A DNA stretch of 64,000 nt from Anaeramoeba flamelloides. Lineage: Eukaryota; Metamonada; Anaeramoebidae. The stretch covers positions 997,001 through 1,061,000 of the forward strand of contig JANTQA010000070.1 in the NCBI GenBank assembly GCA_027625915.1, read 5' to 3'. How positions within the stretch are numbered: position 1 is the first letter of the stretch; every line of letters begins with the position of its first letter. The translations under genes and the position numbers were made by a program. The notes under the pieces were generated by a model. That model saw only the letters and a program-made list of their open reading frames with translations. It did no database searches and was not told the DNA's origin. Shown here in pieces: positions 33,301 through 43,900 of the stretch.

Positions 33301-35544
33301 AAATGTAAATAAAAAACTAAAAGATGAAAAAATGATTTTCATATTTTACAAAAATCAAAATTATTTCCAATTTGAATGAAATCGTGTTATTGTAATAATT
33401 TGAACTGTTTTAGCTAGTAAAAATTTTGAATTTTAGTTTAGATTCAATACAAAAAAAACCAACAATTATATGAAAGAAAATTTGATTTTTTTTTATGTTG
33501 AGTCATAAATAAATAAATATGTAATTATCCATATTGATCTATCTATCGACCTATCTATCGACCTATCTATCGACCTATCTATCTATATAGATATAAGAAG
33601 ATAAAAAAATCAAAACCATTCTAAAAATTGCTAGGAAAAAGAAATTGAAGATATTAATTATTTTTTTATTGATTATTTTGTAAATTCTGAGGTTTATTCT
33701 TGTTTTCTGTTTATTTTTTAACTTTTAAAAAAACCTGTTATTAGCTTTTTTTGAGTTTTTTATTTTATTCAGAAAACTAATAGATTTCTCTAACAACACA
33801 AAAAACCCTACAAAACCTTCCTAGTCTTTCCAGAATTTAAAAGAATTGAGTAAAAGCTATTGATTCCCCAAACAGAGATAAAAACCGAGAAAAGTTATCC
33901 ACTCTGCCCCACTTCATGGTTCTTTGTAACACTTATAAAAACCCAATGGCATTTTATTATTATTATTTTTGTTATAAAAATGACTATCGATATTATAAAA
34001 ACAATAATCAGGATTCATAGTTTACTAAAGTTTTTAAAAAAATGAAAAATAATTTGATTTAATTCATAAGTACCATTTACTTTAATTTTCATCTTTGTGA
34101 AAATCAAAAATTTAAAAGATTTAAAAAAATTTTAATTCTAATAATTCTCTTTTTGGAATTTTTTGGGGGAACTCTAATAATAATATTAAAACAACCTTTA
34201 AAACATCATAAAAAGTCATAAAAAAAAAAAAAAAAAAAAAAAACTAATTATAAAAAAACGAAATTGATTCAATTTTCCAATAAATAAATAGTTTTTATTC
34301 TGATCAAGCAATAATTTCTAATTTCTTTACATTAATAACTAAAATATACCTTTTTTTCCAAAACGTATCATTCATTAAAAAAAGAAACAAAAAACAAACA
34401 AAAAAGAAAAAACAAAAAAAAAAGAAAAACAAAAAGAAAAAAAAAAGACAAGAAAAAGAAAGACAAAGTTGTCAAAAAAGAAAGGAAAAAAGTATTTCAA
34501 AATAGAAAAAGATTATCAATTATTTTTGCACACGGTAACGGTGAAACAATTTACGAACTCAAAAATTTTGCATTGAGGATTGCACAGCAAACCAATTGCA
34601 ATGTTTATTTGTTTGAATACCCAGGCTATCAGCAAACGCCAGGCAAAAAGCGCGAAAAAAATTGTTATAGGAGCGCGGAAGCAGTCTATCATTGGGTGAT
34701 CAATGAAAAAAGGGTACGCGCGGAAGATATCATCTGGTTTGGGCACAGCTTGGGTACCTCTGTTGCGCTTGAAATAGCATCCAAATACCCATGCAAGGGC
34801 GTGTTTTTGATGTCGCCACTGCTATCAATTTTCAGGGCTGTTGTGAAATTGGTTTGTAATGTCCCATTTGACATGTTTGTAAATTTAAAAAAGGCACCGA
34901 AAGTGAAGATGCCCGTAATGATACTACATGGCAAGGACGATGTCATTGTTTCGGTAAAACATGGTAAAAAGCTCTATGAGCTATTCCCCAACAAATTTGA
35001 TGCCGTGTATATCAAGCATGCTGGCCATAATAATATTGAGTCAAGATTTCGAGATCAATTTTATTCTGAATTTAATCGCTTTATAAGCTTTTTGCAGCCG
35101 CCTGAAGAAAAAGAATTAACAAACCAAAATAATTTATTAGAAATTGAAAACAAAAGCAAAAGTGAAAAAGTTAAAATTAAAAAAAAAGAGAAATCGAAAC
35201 ATAAAAGGAAGGGTATGAAAAAGAGCAAACTTAACGAGAAAAGCAAAAGACAAGAGAAACGAAACAAATCAAAACATTCAAAAATTCATCAAAAAAAAAA
35301 AAAATATTCACATCAGGATTTAGACACAGACTCTCGATCGAGTTCAGATAATAGCTCAAGCCTTTCCAATTCAACTACAGACCCAAGGATTGCAATGTCT
35401 TCAGATTCGGATATTTCTTCACACTCAGATAAGTATTATAAGCCTAATTACAAAAGCAAAAAGAAAAGTTCAGAAAAAAGCAAAAAAAGCATTAAACACA
35501 AACATAAACATAAAAAGAAACATAAACATAAAAACCAAAAATAA
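30315..35544 (+). CDS. ABHD17-like alpha/beta hydrolase, 2 exons
   Basis: Exon 1 is 30315-30702 and exon 2 is 34385-35544 (GTAATT donor, AAAAAG acceptor, phase 1), giving 515 residues. The N-terminus (FVFRPPSNIPP) and hydrolase core match the ABHD17/FAM108 family, whose animal members are protein depalmitoylases at membranes. Core motifs are AHGNGE (oxyanion region), the nucleophile elbow GHSLG, HGKDDVIV with the acid Asp, and AGHNNIE with the catalytic His. Between the early strands and the core lies an extra ~130-residue Ser/Asp/Lys/Arg segment that the intron interrupts, and after the core a ~120-residue Lys/Ser/His tail (KHKHKHKKKHKHKN); both are unusual for the family. The Cys-rich palmitoylated N-terminus of animal members is absent, and MGPIIS is a poor myristoylation site because of Pro3. 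The acceptor is inferred as the first AG after a pyrimidine stretch in the right phase; later AGs inside the Lys-rich stretch are possible. Confidence 0.88.
31995..32165. repeat. degenerate tandem repeat with CTTTCCAAAC core
   Basis: The words ACTTTCCAAACC, TTTCCAACAAC and TATAAACACTTTCCAA recur several times in about 170 bp, including two similar blocks of roughly 60 bp at the right half. Similar CTTTCAAACACTT words occur at about 27990-28020 inside the TCGCGA element. Confidence 0.65.
32902..33440 (+). mobile_element. MITE family 1, copy C
   Basis: A 539-bp copy flanked by TA, with ends AACTCCAATTCAAAATTTTTA and AAAATTTTGAATTTTAGTT. It is more diverged from copies A and B than they are from each other but colinear along its whole length. 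Confidence 0.88.
33540..33590. repeat. 12-bp minisatellite (TCTATCGACCTA)n
   Basis: Three exact tandem copies of the unit plus partial flanking units (ATCTATC), inside the ABHD17 intron. Confidence 0.9.
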
Positions 35545-35974
35545 TAAGTACTTAAATAAATCATATTAAAAACCAATAACAATAAATAATTTTTAAAATT
35601 TTGATTTTGTATTTTTTAATCATTTTGAGAAAGTTAATTGCATTCTGTTTAGAAATATTTTCATGTTTAATTCAAAAGTAATCGTGAATTTCTCTTATAG
35701 TGGCTTGAAATTTTTTTTATTTGATTTTAAATTCCCTTTCCAAAAATTCTAAATTGTAAATTTATTTTATTTCTTCATCAAAGTATTTCTTCTCGAAATT
35801 TCCAAGACAATGCATATTTTGGATAAATAAAATTGATAATACTTTCTTGTTAAATAACATTGTTTATTTTTTATTTATTCACAAAAACTGAGAGGAAGGT
35901 TAATACACTTAACTTTAGAAAAAACACTCAATCAGTACCTGCCTTGTTTTTTCTCAACTTAATTTATCAATTAA

Positions 35975-36381
35975 TGGAAACCTATTTGGGATCTGATCGG
36001 TAAAAGACAATTTGGTTTTAGAAAAAAAATAGGATACAAAGATTATGGTATGAATTATTTGGATGAGTTTACAAGATTCGTTCAGAAAATCCAAAAGAGG
36101 TTTTTTTCTTTGAAAATGTTGATATGACCAAATGTTTTGACTCAGCTAGTTACAAACTTATTATACTAATTGTCAATAAATTTGATAAAAATTTAGTTGT
36201 TCAAAATTTTTTCTTAAAATATTACTCAGGTAATCAATGTACCTTTACCGAAAATGAACAATTACTTTCAATTTTTGATAGTGGGATAAAACATTTTTAT
36301 TCTGAAAAAAATATGATTTTACATGAACATACCATAATGATTATGATACAATATTCTTATTTTAATTATGAACGGAGATAA
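35975..36381 (+). pseudogene. decayed reverse transcriptase fragment (non-LTR-like)
   Basis: Two adjacent frames each carry part of a reverse transcriptase. From 36008 one frame reads QFGFRKK..., the conserved stretch before the catalytic region. From 36112, after a frameshift, another reads FENVDMTKCFDSAS, which fits RT motif A with the first catalytic Asp, followed by NKFDKNLVVQNFFLKYYSG. An in-frame stop lies upstream and the F/YxDD box is not seen. This is a broken remnant of a retroelement, too short to classify further. Confidence 0.6.
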
Positions 36382-36412
36382 TGACGCAATAAAAAATGGA
36401 ATTTTGGTGTTT

Positions 36413-36612
36413 TAGTCTCTTCCATTTTTATGGCAAAAACTTTCAATGAAATTTAAGGTACACAAATAATCCTCAAATTAAAGCATAAGCTTTGTAATTT
36501 TATTTTACACAAATTATTTTACTAGAATTCTAAATTTTGTGTCTTAAGATGATATTTTTTTGTGGTTTAAATCCCATTCAAATTTGCACCTTAAAACTGG
36601 AACTGAGTGGAA
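36413..36612. mobile_element. foldback MITE family 2, copy 4 (diverged)
   Basis: About 200 bp, colinear with the other copies: AAAACTTTCAATGAAATTTA and ATCCTCAAATTAAAGCA on the left, TTTTGTGTCTTAAG and CACCTTAAAACTGGAACTGAG on the right. The end tips have drifted, so exact boundaries are approximate. It lies 30 bp after the RT relic. Confidence 0.7.
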
Positions 36613-37772
36613 ATAAATCGAAAAGAAGATGAAGATTGGATTCTAAAGCAAAAACAAATTATTCGGAATATAAAAGATTATTTTGAAATTAGTTATGTTT
36701 TTAAATTAAAAGTTGGGACTGATTAGAATATTGAATATGAAAAAGATTGTAAACTTTTTCTCTATTTCGAGATATATTTTTATAGTTTGTTGTTCTGGTT
36801 CCACCACTACACCCTGTAAAAGTCGTTGAGGGGTGAGCAATGTAAAAAAAGTATTAAAATACTTGATATAATTGCAAAGATATTATCTTAAATAAACCCA
36901 ACATTGGACTAAATAGATCTTAAAAAAAAAAATTACTTAGATGAAAAAAGTATGCTTAAATAAAGAGATTGTACCCCAACTGGAATGTTATAGAACCAAC
37001 CGAATTGGATATAACCCCCTTTTAAATATGGATCACTAGATTAGTAATTGCCCAGATTACTACTTTCAAGTTTTTGTCTTGAAATAGGATTTTGTGAAAA
37101 CATATATTGAGAAACTTGTAAGAAATAAATAAAATATTAAAAGACACTTGTTGGAAACCAATTCTTATTCTTAAAAACCCAGTATTTTAATGGGTTTAAT
37201 CCTTTTACAAAGTCCAAATTTAAAACCAGATAAATTCATCTTTTATTTGATCAATATTTTTTCAAATATTTAAACACCTTTAGTAAAACAAATTATGATC
37301 GAGATCCAAAAATTTCTGTATAAACTTTAATAACCACAAACATTCACAATACTTGGCATTCAAAATAAAAAATTTTACTTTTTTTACTCTCTTTTATTTT
37401 ACTCTGTTGTATCCCCCATAAAACTAAATTGAGTTTCAAAATACTTTTAATGACTGTAATTAAAAGACTCATTTGACGAATCGTTGAATTAGGAGTCACC
37501 AATTTAGTCACTTCAAAAATCACTCCTTATCAGATTAAGAGCTATTGGGCACTGAAACCAGTACCAATAAACCCCACTCTCGTTTATTTTTTCCTTTTCT
37601 TTCAGTTTTTCTCAAACAAGTTATAAAAATAATTTTTTTATTTTTAGATTTTTAAAGAAAAGTTATCATATAAATTATTGTATTTACTACAATATAAAGA
37701 TGATTAAAAACTCATTTTACATTTAAAATTTTAGGTAAAGAGAGTTTAAATTATAGAATCATTACCCTTCAA

Positions 37773-37818
37773 TAATAATAATAATAATAATAATAATTTT
37801 TTATTATTATTATTTTCC
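37773..37818. repeat. (AAT)n followed by (ATT)n, palindromic microsatellite
   Basis: A run of AAT triplets turns directly into a run of TTA triplets, forming a self-complementary hairpin. Confidence 0.85.
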
Positions 37819-40410
37819 TTTTAGCAGTAGGAAAATGAGATTTCTAGTTTTCTAATTATGCGAAATCTTTTTTTGAATATGGTTATTATTTAAATTATAA
37901 TTTTTTACTCGACTATGAAAAAATAAAAATATAAATAATATATTGATAAATTCAAATAAATATCGGAAAATTTTTACTTCATTTTCCATTTTATAAATAT
38001 GTTTACACAAACTTTGAAGAAAGCATTTTATTGGTTTAAATGCTAAAAAAATATATAAAATTGGTTGTACTTTGAAAATTTCTGTCTCTTGATTTATTTT
38101 AAAAGTTGAGATATGATATTACTAACAGGGGAATTGAAATAAAAATTTTATTAAATATATTTGAATTCACCAGTATTGAGAAACCGAATATATTTTATAT
38201 TTATCACAATTCCAACTCACCATTCTTTTTACAAGAAGTTTCTTCTAATATTATCAGTCCAAAAAAAAAACACTTAAAAATTTCCAAAATCCAAATCTCT
38301 TTATGTCCGTTTTAAAAAAAGTAAGGAAGTTTTTAATTTTTTTTTTGATTTTTTCTATTATAAAAAAAAAATATTTTTCAGAATTAAAACTGTTTGAAAT
38401 TTTTCTGTTTAAAAAAAAAATGAGAAAACAACCTGTAAATATAATATAGTGGTTGTAGTAGAAAAAAATCCTTTTTTTTTTATTTTTTTTTTAATTATTA
38501 CTTTATTAAAACAGAAAACTGTAAAAAAAGATTAATTCTGAAAATCTCAAAAAAAAAAAAGCCCTCACATCTTTAAAATGACTTTTTTGTGTATAATAAT
38601 GAGCTTTTATCAATTTCTATCTTTTAAAGTAATATTTGATTTACAAATTTAATCATTAATAAAATCATTGAAAAAAATCGAGTATAAGTAAAGAAATTGA
38701 TTTGCTTCATTATTGTTTGTAGAAGTAGACATTTGTTTGGGCTTAATATTATTAATTTTAATAGTTAAAACAAATAATTGTTTATTTTTTACCCCGAAAG
38801 TTAGATATATTGAAAATATATAATATTATTTCAAGAAAACTTCAACTAATCTATCTATTTATCTAATAACGACAATAAATCCTTACTGGATGTATTATAC
38901 AGATGTAGTATTTCTAATTTTCTTAATAACAATATTTATTATCAATTCCAATATGGAAGATTAATTTTTACTACATATGGGTAATAATGATGTGGAAAAA
39001 TATAAGAAAACTGCGATTTATATTTTTCAAATAAAAAAAAGAAAAACTTTAACGGTTCTTTGCACTTGTTTAATTTATTTTTTATCATTATTTTATTTTT
39101 GATCAGTAAAGTTTTTATAATTATTGACATTTTCCATATTATCCTTCTTTTTGAAAAAAAAAAAAAAACCCTCTAATCTCCTCTTAAATTCATAAAACAA
39201 ATCTCTTTTCAACGAGAAACGAAAAATTCGTATTAAATATTTTTCTCAATTATTTTTTTTTTTAAATAAAACAAAAAATAAAATAATTTATTAAAATAAA
39301 TCAAAATTTAAAATAAGAGAATTTTTATTTAATTTTTTCAATCCAATAATTATAAATACCATTTTTTGGGTAAGAAATTTAAACACTGTAAATTTTTTTA
39401 ATTGAAAAAATGAACAAAATAAATTATAATTTTCTAATCCCACTTTTTTATAGAAACCGATCGAAAGAAAATGAACTTTATTTAATAACTCAAACTTTAC
39501 AGAATAAATAAATTTAATATATTTTTTTTTGTATGGTAATTATTTTCAGTCTTTTTTAATCCGAAAATAGTTATTGGTTTGGAAAGTAATTAATATAATT
39601 TTTAAAAGGTCTGAATCAATATTTGTGTACCATGTATTGGATCTCATCGAAAAATAACAGATTAAATAACAAATTCCTTAACATTAATCAAAATACAAAA
39701 TCCAATTCAGGATCAATGACATATAAAGTAAATTGAATTCTATACAATTTGATGAGACATAAAGAATTCATTAGTATTAATTCCCTTGAAATGTTAATAA
39801 AAAAAAATAAAATCAAGTAGATCTTATTTTGATTTTTTTATACAGATCATAATGATAAAAATATATTGATATCTATTATTCTATTTTTTTAAGAGTTTTC
39901 AGCTTAGCGTTAGTCTAGAAAATAATACTATTATTTTCCACTTAATAAATAAAAAATTTTGTTTTAAATTTCGAAAATATTTTTCTTAGGCACACTTTAA
40001 AAATTGATAAAACTTACAGAAATCAATTTCTAATAAAAATTATTTCTAATACAGTTTATTTTTTTGGGATTTGTGGAATAATTAAAACTTTTTTTATTTG
40101 AATTTATCAATAAAAGTCGAGACTAAACTTTTTTTCGATCACATTGAAAATTTTTATTCAGAAACTAAAAAATATTACCAATCTCAAACTTTGATAAGTC
40201 ACCTAATTTATAAATAAATTACGAAAAATATTTTAAATTGTGATTTCAGAAACAAATACTAATACACCAAAAAATCAAGTGTATTTCTCATTCTATATTT
40301 TCTGGATTTTAAATTCTCTTAATTGTATTGGAAACTTGTTTTACTTTAAAATTCAATTTAAATATAAGTTTGGAAATAATAGTATTTTTCAAAAACCAAC
40401 CTGAATTTTT

Positions 40411-40790
40411 TGATCACGACAAGTATAGTACAATCCATACAAATACTTTCAAGACTTTTTCGAACTTTCAGACTGACAGTCTGCAAGATTTCAGTCTCTG
40501 ATATTCTTTCATATTTTTTCAAATTTCAAATACTTGATACAAACTTTTGTAAGCCCAAAAAAGGGTAAAAAATAATAATTAACTAAAAGATAACATTTTG
40601 AATTTAATTGAAATTTTTGAAAGTTATCCCAAAGTAAAATATTTGAAAACTTTCAAAAACCTGAAACTCTTTTTATGAAAACCAAAAATTGGAAAGCTGT
40701 TTAAATTACATGTTTTTAAAAGTTTAACTTGTAAAAACTTTTAAATTGAAAGTTGTTGAATGGTGATCTTGTAATTCCTTTCAAAATGTG
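40411..40790 (+). repeat. dispersed repeat, partner of an inverted copy in piwi intron 3
   Basis: The block is colinear, on the opposite strand, with 42237-42620. Shared words include AATTGAAATTTTTGAAAGTTAT, AACTTTCAG, and AAAACTTTTAAATTGAAAGTT near the ends. It lies just upstream of the first piwi exon. Divergence is moderate. Confidence 0.75.
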
Positions 40791-40912
40791 GAATAATTGA
40801 AAAAAACAAAAGTATTGAAAAGTAAAAAAAGTGACTACAATTTTTGTGCTATTCTTACCGTGATAAATTTCAAAAAGTTTCATTTTTTACTCTTTCTTTT
40901 TTTTTTTTTCTA

Positions 40913-43900
40913 ATGTCAATATGTAAATTCTTTTTGTCTTAATTTTAAATCACTTCTCTGAAATTGGGAAATTAAATGAAACCACTTCATTAATTTTTTT
41001 TTTATTTTAATTCTCTAACAAATACTTTTTCTTTGGTCAAATAGATACACAAGAATCACCAAAATTTGGGAGTTCTGGTAAAAAAATCATTGTTTCGTCA
41101 AATTACTATCCAGTAAAATTTGATTTTAATGAAGCTTTCCAATATCAAGTTACAATAAATGTAAGAAATCCCAAAAATTTTTTTTTTTTTATTTGTAGAA
41201 TTTGTAGTTTTACCTTTTTATTTTAATTTGCTGATCTTTTCTTTATTTTTTCATTTTATTAATAGCCACTCATAAAATCTTTTAAAGCTAAAAGACAAAT
41301 TGTTTATTTTGCACTTAAAGGAAAAGGTAATCTTTCTTTTCGAACAAAAAAAAAAAAAAGAAATTATTCGGATCATAAAACAAAGGAATTTCAAGAACAA
41401 AAATTTTAATCTCTAAAACAACAATTCAAGAACTGAAAAATTTTAAGGAGATGTATTTTGAATAACTTTTTTGAAAACAACAAGAAAAAAAAAGAAAATA
41501 AATTATTTTTTTTTTTCTTTGAATTTCCCAAAAAAAAATATTTCTTTTTTATTTTTCTTTTTGAGATTAAAAAAAAAAAAATTCCTTTTCATTTGCCAAA
41601 AAGTTTTGAACAACAAAAACAAACTTGTCTGATCTTCAAAATTAAAATAAAAAAACACTGCAAGCTTTAAACCAACTTGAAATAAAAATAAGAAGAAAAC
41701 CCATTGTTACTTTGGAAACTTTTTAAAAATTGAAAGCGGCAAGTATCTTGATTTTGTAAACATTTCAAATGAAAAGCCCAAAAAACCAGAATTAAAATTG
41801 AAAAGTAGTTCAAAATTCGTTCCTTTTCAACTTTTAATTCCCACTACACCAAAATTAGACTTTTTAAAAATAACTTTTTAGATTTTTGATCCAAACCGGT
41901 TAACAAGAAAAAAAGAAATGTCAAAAAATTTTTAATTTTTTTATTGGATGACAGAAATTCATCACATTTGAAAAATAGATCTCTAAATTTTGAAAGTTAT
42001 ATTAATAAATTGGTAATTTTTCCAAAAATTAGCATACTTTTTAGTGATATTCCCACAATGGAGAGGTTACTTTTCAAAAAATCTGAGGTTTCTAATAGCA
42101 AAAAATTCAATTTATGGAAAAGAATAAAAATGATTGAGGAAGAACACAACAAGAATAACACAAAAATTGTGACAACTTTTTTTTAATTCACAACACTTTT
42201 TTTGTGTCATTATTCCAGATTTTCACAGAAATTAAAAAGATCAAAATCTAATAACTTTCAATTTAAAAGTTTTTACAATTGAAAGCTTTTAAAAACTCGA
42301 ACTCAAAACACTTTTGGACTTTTAACTTTTTTAAAAAACAGTTTCAGTTTTTTGAAATTGTTACCAAATATTTTGTTAATTTGTATAACTTTCAAAAATT
42401 TCAATTAAATTTCAAAAGGATACCTTTTGTTAAATCATTTCTTTTGAACCTTTTTCAGCTCTTAAAAACTTTTATCAAATTTTTGAAATTTAAAAAATGT
42501 TGAAATAGGATCTGAATCTTGAAAGGATCAGAACTGCCAGGCTGAAAGTTTAAAAAGGTCTTTAAATTATTTATATGGATGATACTATTCTTGTGATGAA
42601 ACAGAAATTTGAAAATAATTCTTCCTAAATCAAAAAAACAAACAAACCCAAACATTTTTATTCTTTCATTGAAATGAATTTTTTGCTAGTAGAAACCTCA
42701 GATTTTTTGAAAAGTAACCTCTCCATTGTTGGAATATCACTAAAAAGTATCAGAGTTTTTGTAAAAAATCCAAATTGATTAAAAAAAATTTCAAACAGTG
42801 CTCAAAAAACAAATAATACCTAACAGCCTGTATATACAAATTCATCTGTACCAAACAACTTAAATTGTTTTCCATACCACTTATTTTTAATTTCTTAGTT
42901 TTTTCATTCTTCGTTTTTATTTTCCTTCATTTTTTTTTTATAAACTATTTATGATTTTCTCTCTCTCTTTCTGTATTTCCAGAAAAATAAATTAAATTCC
43001 AAACACTTATATTGGCTGTTCCTAGTTTAACTCCCGTTGAATTGAAGTCACAAATTTAGTCACTTCAAAATTCTCTCTTTAACAGATTAAATGTTTTTAT
43101 CATAAAACCCTTAACAGTAAATCCAAAAAACTTCATAAATTAAGACATCGATTTTTACACATGTGGAAAAATGAATTGAAAAGTTATTTTAAAAAATAAA
43201 CTTGTAACCTTTTATTTGAATTAATAGACTTCCTAGATTTATCATCTTTTATTCTTTTTTCAATTCTAATGCGATAAAAAAGATTTTAATAAATTAATAA
43301 AAATATTTATATTGAATTCTGTTGACTTTTTTCAATGTAATTTTAAAAAACTTTTTGATAACATTTTTTTAAAATTAAATGATAAGATCAATTCAATTTT
43401 TACAAAATAATTGAAGCGGCCCTGGTATTTTGCCCTTGTATTTATATTTTTTATTTATTTATTAATAACTCAATAGGTCTAGAATTAGTTATTTAATAAT
43501 TAAAAGGTTCTTAATTATGAATATCTTTATTTAAAAAAATTAATATACTGTATCAATTTTTCCCAAGAGTATTAAGAAATTTTTTTTGAAAAAAAAGAGA
43601 ATTATATCACCCTTGTTTTCTCACTGGGTTACCCTTGGCATTCAAAATCAACATGAGTATTGGGGATGCGTGTGAATGTTGGATACATGGATGAATTTTA
43701 AAATTTAGGATGATCTTCGGTATTTACCCTCTACTATGTAAACATTATCAAAATTTTCAATTTTTTTTCTGAAAAAATTATAAATTACCAAAAAAGTTTA
43801 CCTCTCATATTTTATTATTGAAATTCAAAATATTTTTTTCGTCTAAAACTTGTATATGTTTTAAAATTTAAAAAAAATACCCACTCATATCAAAGGTTTT

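Larger units (their letters stand above)
30703..34384 (+). other. 3,682-bp intron of the ABHD17-like gene
   Basis: GTAATT donor and AAAAAG acceptor. It contains a family-1 MITE (copy C), a degenerate CTTTCCAAAC tandem region, a 12-bp microsatellite and a GTTAGG-type hairpin relic around 33723-33860. No ORF in it resembles a known protein. Confidence 0.8.
35545..40912. other. intergenic region between the ABHD17-like gene and piwi
   Basis: Holds a broken reverse transcriptase (about 36.0-36.4 kb), a diverged family-2 MITE right after it, an (AAT)n/(ATT)n hairpin microsatellite at 37.77-37.82 kb, and a ~380-bp repeat at 40.4-40.8 kb that has an inverted partner inside piwi. A ~55-bp block at 37483-37540 (AATTTAGTCACTTCAAAA core) recurs at 43035-43090. 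The remaining DNA is AT-rich with no recognisable gene. Confidence 0.55.

Noticed and set aside
34573-35544. Hydrolase starting at the internal codon at 34573
   Set aside because: This would lose the HGNGE oxyanion loop and N-terminal strands, which are in frame upstream and join exon 1 in phase.
36124-36381. 85-codon ORF as a functional gene
   Set aside because: It is part of a frameshifted reverse transcriptase whose other conserved blocks lie in a different frame.
36770-37040. Coding exon suggested by more balanced sequence (CCACCACTACACCCTGTAAA and following)
   Set aside because: Stops in all frames and no family resemblance.
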